Shown here one piece after another: positions 6,924 through 10,355 of a stretch of 10,355 bases of DNA. Made by a program: the position numbers and the translations under genes. Every line of letters begins with the position of its first letter. Within the stretch, counting starts at the first letter, position 1. The notes under the pieces were generated by a model, which was not told where the DNA came from, searched no databases, and saw nothing but the letters and a program-made list of their open reading frames with translations. The DNA is from Bacteroidales bacterium (lineage in GTDB: Bacteria; Bacteroidota; Bacteroidia; Bacteroidales; VadinHA17), in the NCBI GenBank assembly GCA_031285575.1, contig JAITVX010000021.1, positions 1 to 10,355 on the forward strand, given 5' to 3'.

Positions 6924-7193
6924 TATTCAACAAAAACACGATAAAAGATGCGGCGAGACTGAGCTTGGCCAGGTGGTATAATCAGGTTGCCGAATCTGAA
7001 TTTAAGTCTTTCAACACAATTGCGGCAACCGTGTTACGAACACTACGATAAGATTCTAAACTTCTTCATTAACAGAGCTACAAATGCTTCTGCCGAATCC
7101 TTCAACGCAAAGATTAAGGCTCTTAGAGCTTCACTGAGAGGTGTAGTGGACACAACATTCTTTTTATATAGACTTAAGAATATTTATGCTTGA
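6920..7193 (+). pseudogene. Truncated, frameshifted ISAon1-like transposase remnant
   Basis: Two frames together encode the C-terminal part of a transposase. From 6920 the first reads IFNKNTIKDAARLSLARWYN through ESEFKSFNTIAATV and then hits a stop at 7049-7051. The second frame (6987-7193) takes over with YEHYDKILNFF, NRATNASAESFNAKIKA and TTFFLYRLKNIYA. The switch lies near 7032-7036 and is explained by one extra T in GTGTTACGAA. The motif NASAESFNAKIKA is characteristic of Bacteroidetes ISAon1-type (ISL3-related) transposases, which are several hundred residues long; only about the last 90 are left and the catalytic part is gone. The remnant cannot be active. Its first codon overlaps the nadC stop (aATGa), so the deletion or insertion junction lies at or very near the end of nadC. 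Confidence 0.85.
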
Positions 7194-7247
7194 GAAACAC
7201 AGGGTTTTGCGGGTGACCCTCTTTCAGGTGTCCTTCAGGAAATGAAA
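7194..7247 (+). mobile_element. Possible right end of the ISAon1-like element
   Basis: Directly after the transposase stop the sequence reads CACAGGGTTTTGCGGGTGACCC (7198-7219 in two parts, ending at 7219). The GGGTGACCC (7211-7219) is a near-palindrome of the kind found at the tips of such elements, so the terminal inverted repeat may end at 7219. The left end is missing, so neither an inverted-repeat partner nor a target duplication can be shown. Confidence 0.35.
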
Positions 7248-7279
7248 AAACCCTGTAAAACGTTGATTTTACAGGGTTT
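7248..7279. terminator. Strong stem-loop, probable bidirectional terminator
   Basis: AAACCCTGTAAAA (7248-7260) pairs perfectly with TTTTACAGGGTTT (7267-7279) around the loop CGTTGA. On the minus strand the stem runs into six T (GGGTTTTTTC); on the plus strand only three T follow before GTCC. It would best terminate a minus-strand transcript, but as a perfect 13-bp stem it may also end the nadC-side transcripts. Confidence 0.7.
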
Positions 7280-7289
7280 GTCCGCTTTT

Positions 7290-7321
7290 GACTTTTGTAA
7301 GTCCTTCTGCTCCAGCGGAGC
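7290..7321. other. Two small adjacent hairpins between IS remnant and integrase
   Basis: GACTT/AAGTC (7290-7294 and 7299-7303) and GCTCC/GGAGC (7309-7313 and 7317-7321) form two short stems in a locally GC-richer stretch between the terminator-like stem and the integrase leader. They could be part of the element's end or attachment region, or the edge of an older lost gene. No tRNA-like pairing or CCA end is seen. Confidence 0.4.
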
Positions 7322-7423
7322 GCTCTTTCTCCTGAACCTTAATAAACCATCATAAATAATCAACATGTTAATATACAGCGAATTAATAATTTTAATCTGC
7401 TCATAAAAAATCATATAAAATCA

Positions 7424-7454
7424 TTGCATATCTAATATTTAGTCCCTATATTTG
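7424..7454 (+). promoter_or_regulatory. Integrase promoter
   Basis: TTG (7424-7426) is followed after exactly 20 bp by TATATTTG (7447-7454), a full match to the Bacteroidetes consensus. Transcription would start near 7461, about 21 nt before the integrase ATG. Confidence 0.75.
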
Positions 7455-7472
7455 CAATCCGAGGACTAAATA
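7436..7472. promoter_or_regulatory. 10-bp inverted repeat enclosing the integrase -7 box
   Basis: TATTTAGTCC (7436-7445) and GGACTAAATA (7463-7472) are perfect inverted copies separated by 17 bp that contain the whole -7 box; the right arm covers the expected start site. This arrangement fits an operator for self-repression, or a recombinase binding site with two arms around a core. Which of the two cannot be decided from sequence. Confidence 0.55.
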
Positions 7473-7481
7473 AAAAACAGT

Positions 7482-8780
7482 ATGATTATCAAAAGGAATC
7501 TTTTATTCTTCATCGACAAAGAAGGCAATTCGGAGACAGGGTATAATTCTGACGGAAAACTGCGCCTACGCATTCGTTTTTCATCAGGCAAAGTTGATTT
7601 CAATGTGGGTTATCGGGTTGATATAACAAAATGGAGTACTGAAACACAAAGGTGTAAATCAGGGACTACACACGGCAAGAAGAAAATTCCAGCCCTTGAA
7701 ATTAACAATGAAATTCAAAGGCTTGAAACTTTAGCTGATGCGGTGTTTAAAATGTTCGAAGTGAATAACCATTTGCCTGCTACTCAAGAATACAGAAATG
7801 CGTTCAATAAGGCTAACAAAGAAGAATTGGATACCGAACTACCCAATGAAGCAAAAGAATCTCAAAAAATACTCATAGATGTTTTTGATGAATTTGTAAA
7901 AGAATCGGGAGTACAGAATGACTGGACGGATGCCACATATGAGAAATTTGCAGCAGCCAAAAATCATTTGAATGATTTCGATCCGACCTTGACCTTTGAA
8001 TCATTAACAGAATCCAAGCTCACTTCTTATGTGAACTATCTCCGAGATAACAGGAATATGCGCAACAGTACTATTGGAAAACAACTGGGATTTTTGAAAT
8101 GGTTTCTTCGATGGAGTAAGAAGAAAGGGTATAACAACAATATCGCCTTTGAGACATTCGCCCCCAAGCTAAAAACCACTCAAAAGAAAGTGATATTCCT
8201 TACTTGGGCAGAGTTTACTGCACTACGAGCATATCAAATACCGGAAACGAAGAGGTACCTCGATAGAGTGCGGGATGTCTTTCTATTTCAGTGTTTCACA
8301 GGGTTACGGTACTCCGATGTATTCAACCTAAGACGAAGTGATGTAAAAGAAAATCATATCGAGGTAACTACTGTAAAAACAGCGGACAGCCTAATTATAG
8401 AATTGAACAACCACAGCAAAACAATTTTGGATAAATATAAGGATGTTCATTTTGAACACGATAAGGTGTTACCGGTTATCACCAATCAAAAGATGAACGA
8501 CTACTTGAAAGAGTTGGCGGAACTTGCAGAAATCAACGAGCCTGTACGTGAAACCTATTATAGAGGAAACCAACGTATTGACGAAGTAACGCCGAAGTAT
8601 GCCCTGTTGGGTACCCATGCCGGACGAAGAACATTTATCTGTAATGCCTTGTCTTTGGGTATTCCGGCACAGGTCGTAATGAAATGGACAGGACACAGCG
8701 ATTACAAAGCCATGAAACCATACATTGATATTGCAGACGATATCAGAGCAAATGCAATGGATAAATTCAATCAGTTGTAA
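7482..8780 (+). CDS. Tyrosine recombinase / site-specific integrase
   Basis: The 432-residue protein has the layout of Bacteroidetes integrases. An N-terminal arm-binding-like domain (about 1-115) includes LRLRIRFSSGKVDFNVGYRV and W51, a core-binding SAM-like domain spans about 130-225, and a catalytic domain runs from about 238 to the end. Catalytic residues are visible: Arg276 in TGLRYSD, Lys299 in TVKTAD, His379 and Arg382 in THAGRRTF, His405 in WTGHSDYKAMKPY, and the nucleophile Tyr414. All are present, so the enzyme should be able to cut and rejoin DNA and move or integrate an element. It sits first in the lower-GC stretch, next to IS debris and ahead of accessory genes reading the same way, as expected at one end of an integrated island. 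Its own promoter lies within an inverted repeat. The attachment site is not identified. Confidence 0.95.
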   Translation: MIIKRNLLFFIDKEGNSETGYNSDGKLRLRIRFSSGKVDFNVGYRVDITKWSTETQRCKSGTTHGKKKIPALEINNEIQRLETLADAVFKMFEVNNHLPATQEYRNAFNKANKEELDTELPNEAKESQKILIDVFDEFVKESGVQNDWTDATYEKFAAAKNHLNDFDPTLTFESLTESKLTSYVNYLRDNRNMRNSTIGKQLGFLKWFLRWSKKKGYNNNIAFETFAPKLKTTQKKVIFLTWAEFTALRAYQIPETKRYLDRVRDVFLFQCFTGLRYSDVFNLRRSDVKENHIEVTTVKTADSLIIELNNHSKTILDKYKDVHFEHDKVLPVITNQKMNDYLKELAELAEINEPVRETYYRGNQRIDEVTPKYALLGTHAGRRTFICNALSLGIPAQVVMKWTGHSDYKAMKPYIDIADDIRANAMDKFNQL

Positions 8781-8790
8781 TTTTTATGAG

Positions 8791-8798
8791 TATATTTG
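8791..8798 (+). promoter_or_regulatory. Probable -7 promoter box of the DUF2971 gene
   Basis: TATATTTG is a full consensus match 10 bp after the integrase stop and about 42 bp before the DUF2971 ATG. A TTG lies upstream but with the wrong spacing (13 bp). A TTG inside this box is in frame with the gene but is better explained as promoter sequence. Confidence 0.5.
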
Positions 8799-8803
8799 CA
8801 GGT

Positions 8804-8826
8804 GACAAGCCTGCCAACGGGTTGTC
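8804..8826 (+). promoter_or_regulatory. Hairpin in the DUF2971 leader
   Basis: GACAAGCC (8804-8811) can pair with GGGTTGTC (8819-8826), with one mismatch, around a 7-base loop. It begins about where transcription from the -7 box should start and ends 14 nt before the ATG, so it could affect mRNA stability or translation. It may also be chance. Confidence 0.3.
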
Positions 8827-8840
8827 GCAAAGTGTTACAC

Positions 8841-9572
8841 ATGAGTAAGAAGGGATATAAATATAGAGGAGGAACTGGAATCTTGGATAAAGATGGGAAA
8901 TCTATTTTTGAACGAGATATAAATACGATTGTCAATAATCAAATTTACCTTCCCACAAGAGATGACCTCAATGATCCAACCGAAGGTTTGTTCATCGATG
9001 ACGCTGTTTTTTTGTTTTTGGAACAATTAAAAGAATTCTCATCGAAAGTTCGGGAAAAGTATTATGGTCTCATTCAAAAATTCAACGACGTCGGAATCTA
9101 TTCACTAAGTAAAAATCATAGTGATGAATTGTTATGGGCTTACTATGCGAGTGGTCATACTGGATTCGCAATCGAGTACGACATTGAAATACTTAAAGAA
9201 TCCTTGAATCATAACAAATATTTTCAATTTGTTTTTGATTTTGATGTTGATTACGTTGAATGTGTTCCGAATGTGGATTTTTCTACTCTTTATCGTAGGG
9301 ACACTAATGATGTTCTCAAAGCTTGCCTTGGCTCAAAGTCTGTGTCATGGTTTCATGAGAAGGAATATCGTCTTATATTTGAAGGGCAGGGTTTATTTGA
9401 TATTGATTACAGAGCCGTAACAGGCATTTACTTTGGATATCGGACTCAAGAAAAAGAGGTTGAGTTTGTTATGGATAAACTAAAGGGTAGAGGTCTATCC
9501 TATTATAAGATGGAGTTGGTTAACAGAACGTATAAATTTAAGCCTATAAAAATTGAAGATAAATTTTTATAG
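8841..9572 (+). CDS. DUF2971-family protein, ends at an in-frame amber codon
   Basis: From the ATG at 8841 (MSKKGYKYRG) the frame gives 243 residues up to TAG at 9570-9572. Family-like segments in order are IYLPTRDDLNDPTEG (about 35-49), IYSLSKNHSDELLWAYYASG (86-105) followed by HTGFAIEYD, and SVSWFHEKEYRLIFEG (167-182). These match DUF2971, a family of unknown biochemical activity often found in mobile and defence-related regions; a role in phage defence is only an inference. No signal peptide or membrane helix is present. I preferred this ATG to the upstream TTG at 8796, which lies within the promoter box. After the TAG the same frame stays open for 94 more codons that look like real protein, so the gene may originally have extended to 9857 (338 residues). 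It is either a natural 243-residue protein, an amber-truncated gene, or subject to read-through. Confidence 0.82.
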   Translation: MSKKGYKYRGGTGILDKDGKSIFERDINTIVNNQIYLPTRDDLNDPTEGLFIDDAVFLFLEQLKEFSSKVREKYYGLIQKFNDVGIYSLSKNHSDELLWAYYASGHTGFAIEYDIEILKESLNHNKYFQFVFDFDVDYVECVPNVDFSTLYRRDTNDVLKACLGSKSVSWFHEKEYRLIFEGQGLFDIDYRAVTGIYFGYRTQEKEVEFVMDKLKGRGLSYYKMELVNRTYKFKPIKIEDKFL

Positions 9573-9857
9573 GCGTGCCGAGATTACGCAAACAGTATTG
9601 ATTATGATGTCGATGAATTACTTTTATGCGGAGGAATGCCAGAGGAAGAAGCAACTTTATATAAAGAAAAATTCATTGATGCACTTGAAAGTATTAAAAA
9701 TGAACCACTTATTGAACGTTTTTACTTGGCTACTATGAGTGTAAATTCGACTGAACATTTACTTGTGATTTGGGCTTATACAAAATCGGGGATTCCCCCA
9801 GCAAGAGAATTTAATTTCAAGTTGAACGATAAAGGAGTGGTTTACAGAGTAAAATAA
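9573..9857 (+). pseudogene. In-frame continuation of the DUF2971 gene after TAG, or separate small ORF
   Basis: This stretch is in the same frame as the DUF2971 gene and begins directly after its TAG. It encodes 94 residues: CRDYANSIDYDVDELLLCGG, then MPEEEATLYKEKFIDALESI, then IERFYLATMSVNS, LLVIWAYTKSGIPPAREFNF and KLNDKGVVYRVK, ending at TAA. The residues before the first ATG (9636) look as protein-like as those after it, and that ATG touches the GGAGGA directly, leaving no normal spacing. The simplest reading is therefore the C-terminal part of a longer DUF2971-type protein cut by an amber codon. A separate gene of 73 residues starting at 9636 is the alternative. I do not recognise a named domain in this part. 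Confidence 0.5.
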
Positions 9858-10253
9858 CTCATAATATACGCTTTTGACACTATGAATAAGCCGGAAAGAA
9901 AGGATTTTGATAAATACATCCATGCTTTAAGCATGGAGATTGAACAGGCACAGGTAAAACTTATATCTGCCGCCAATGTTCAAATGCTACTGCACTATTG
10001 GAAAGTTGGTCATTTCATCCTGTATAATCAAACTTTATTGGGCTGGGGAAGCAAGTTCATTGAACGAACATCGGAAGCACTTAGAAAATTGCATCCCGAG
10101 AAAAAAGGCTATTCGCCAAGAAATCTGAAATATATGTGTTAGTTTGCCAAATTATATCCGGTAAGAGTCATAGAAAAGTTAATTATGGCTGACCGAGAAT
10201 TGGAAGCACCGACATCAGAAAAAGTTCTTTCGGCAGCCAATATTTTAAATGAA

Positions 10254-10290
10254 TTTGAATTTGGGCAGGAGCCTCCTGCCCAAATTCAAA
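10254..10290. repeat. Perfect 17-bp inverted repeat inside the DUF1016 gene, copy 1
   Basis: TTTGAATTTGGGCAGGA (10254-10270) and TCCTGCCCAAATTCAAA (10274-10290) are perfect inverted copies around GCC. In the coding frame it gives FEFGQEPPAQIQ within the linker between the DUF1016 domain and the expected nuclease domain. Its 23-bp core (TTGGGCAGGA-GCC-TCCTGCCCAA) recurs 54 bp later. Confidence 0.95.
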
Positions 10291-10314
10291 CACCTGACAC
10301 AGAGGGAAATTTAA

Positions 10315-10337
10315 TTGGGCAGGAGCTTCCTGCCCAA
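10315..10337. repeat. Inverted repeat inside the DUF1016 gene, copy 2
   Basis: TTGGGCAGGA (10315-10324) and TCCTGCCCAA (10328-10337) flank GCT; the 23 bp differ from the core of copy 1 by one base in the loop. It encodes GQELPAQ in the same reading frame as copy 1, 18 codons later. Confidence 0.95.
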
Positions 10338-10355
10338 ATGGAAGATATTGATAAT

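Larger units (their letters stand above)
9882..10355 (+). pseudogene. DUF1016 (YhcG-like) nuclease-family gene with internal amber codon, 3' end outside window
   Basis: The ATG at 9882 lies 24 bp after the previous stop. The first 86 residues (VKLISAANVQMLLHYWKVGH, LGWGSKFIERTSEALRKL, KKGYSPRNLKYMC) are the conserved DUF1016 N-terminal domain. TAG at 10140-10142 then interrupts the frame, but the same frame continues to the window edge for 71 codons: FAKLYPVRVIEKLI, ELEAPTSEKVLSAANILNEF, and a linker with GQEPPAQ and GQELPAQ. Family members read roughly SPRNLKYMxQFxxLYP, so the TAG replaces a glutamine by a single CAG-to-TAG change. Full-length relatives carry a C-terminal PD-(D/E)XK-type nuclease domain, which would lie beyond the window. 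In Bacteroidetes such genes are often found beside restriction-modification genes. If the amber is not read through, only an 86-residue fragment is made. Confidence 0.83.

Noticed and set aside
7285..7345. tRNA or tRNA fragment as attachment site
   Set aside because: The small stems do not form a cloverleaf, and there is no T-loop GTTCRA in the right place or CCA end.
8796..8840. TTG start adding 15 residues to the DUF2971 protein
   Set aside because: The TTG is part of a consensus -7 box, and the added residues (MQVTSLPTGC...) do not look like the family N-terminus.
9553..9738. Overlapping plus-strand frame of 61 codons across the DUF2971 stop
   Set aside because: It is a shadow frame of the continuation at 9573-9857 with low-complexity, non-family residues.

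Overview
The window looks like chromosomal DNA from a member of the Bacteroidetes, most likely order Bacteroidales. Four things support this: several promoters with the Bacteroidetes -7 box TAnnTTTG (two also have a -33 TTG/TTTG exactly 20 bp upstream), an RprX/RprY-type two-component pair, a DUF4783 gene coupled to nadC, and a DUF6261-type protein. No genus can be named from the sequence.

Left part (1 to about 2800, minus strand, clearly GC-rich): a Wzi-like outer-membrane beta-barrel is followed by a separate transcription unit. That unit starts at a good promoter near 1048-1080, runs through a 97-codon leader ORF built from five 14-residue LSRDNT repeats (a 42-bp DNA tandem repeat with a palindromic core), and then enters a DUF6261 protein cut by the window edge. 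A gap of about 380 bp (2770-3153) holds a long perfect-looking hairpin and a possible 11-codon micro-ORF, but no proper gene.

Middle part (3154-6923, plus strand): sensor kinase and response regulator of the RprX/RprY type, a probable terminator, then a secreted DUF4783 protein whose stop overlaps the start of nadC (NAD synthesis). This is ordinary core genome.

Right part (6920-10355, lower GC, accessory): directly at the nadC stop lies a truncated and frameshifted ISAon1-like transposase remnant, then a strong stem-loop and further hairpins, then a tyrosine recombinase with its own promoter embedded in an inverted repeat. Behind the integrase follow a DUF2971 gene and a DUF1016 (YhcG-like) gene. 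Both carry an in-frame amber (TAG) codon after which the reading frame continues with protein-like sequence. In the DUF1016 gene the TAG sits exactly where a glutamine is expected. The part after the amber also holds two copies of a short perfect palindrome. The layout suggests the left end of an integrated island with defence-type cargo that has either begun to decay or, less likely, is read through at amber codons.

The amber pair, the palindrome-bearing linker and the 42-bp leader repeat array are the most unusual signals. Nothing here can be claimed as a proven new system.
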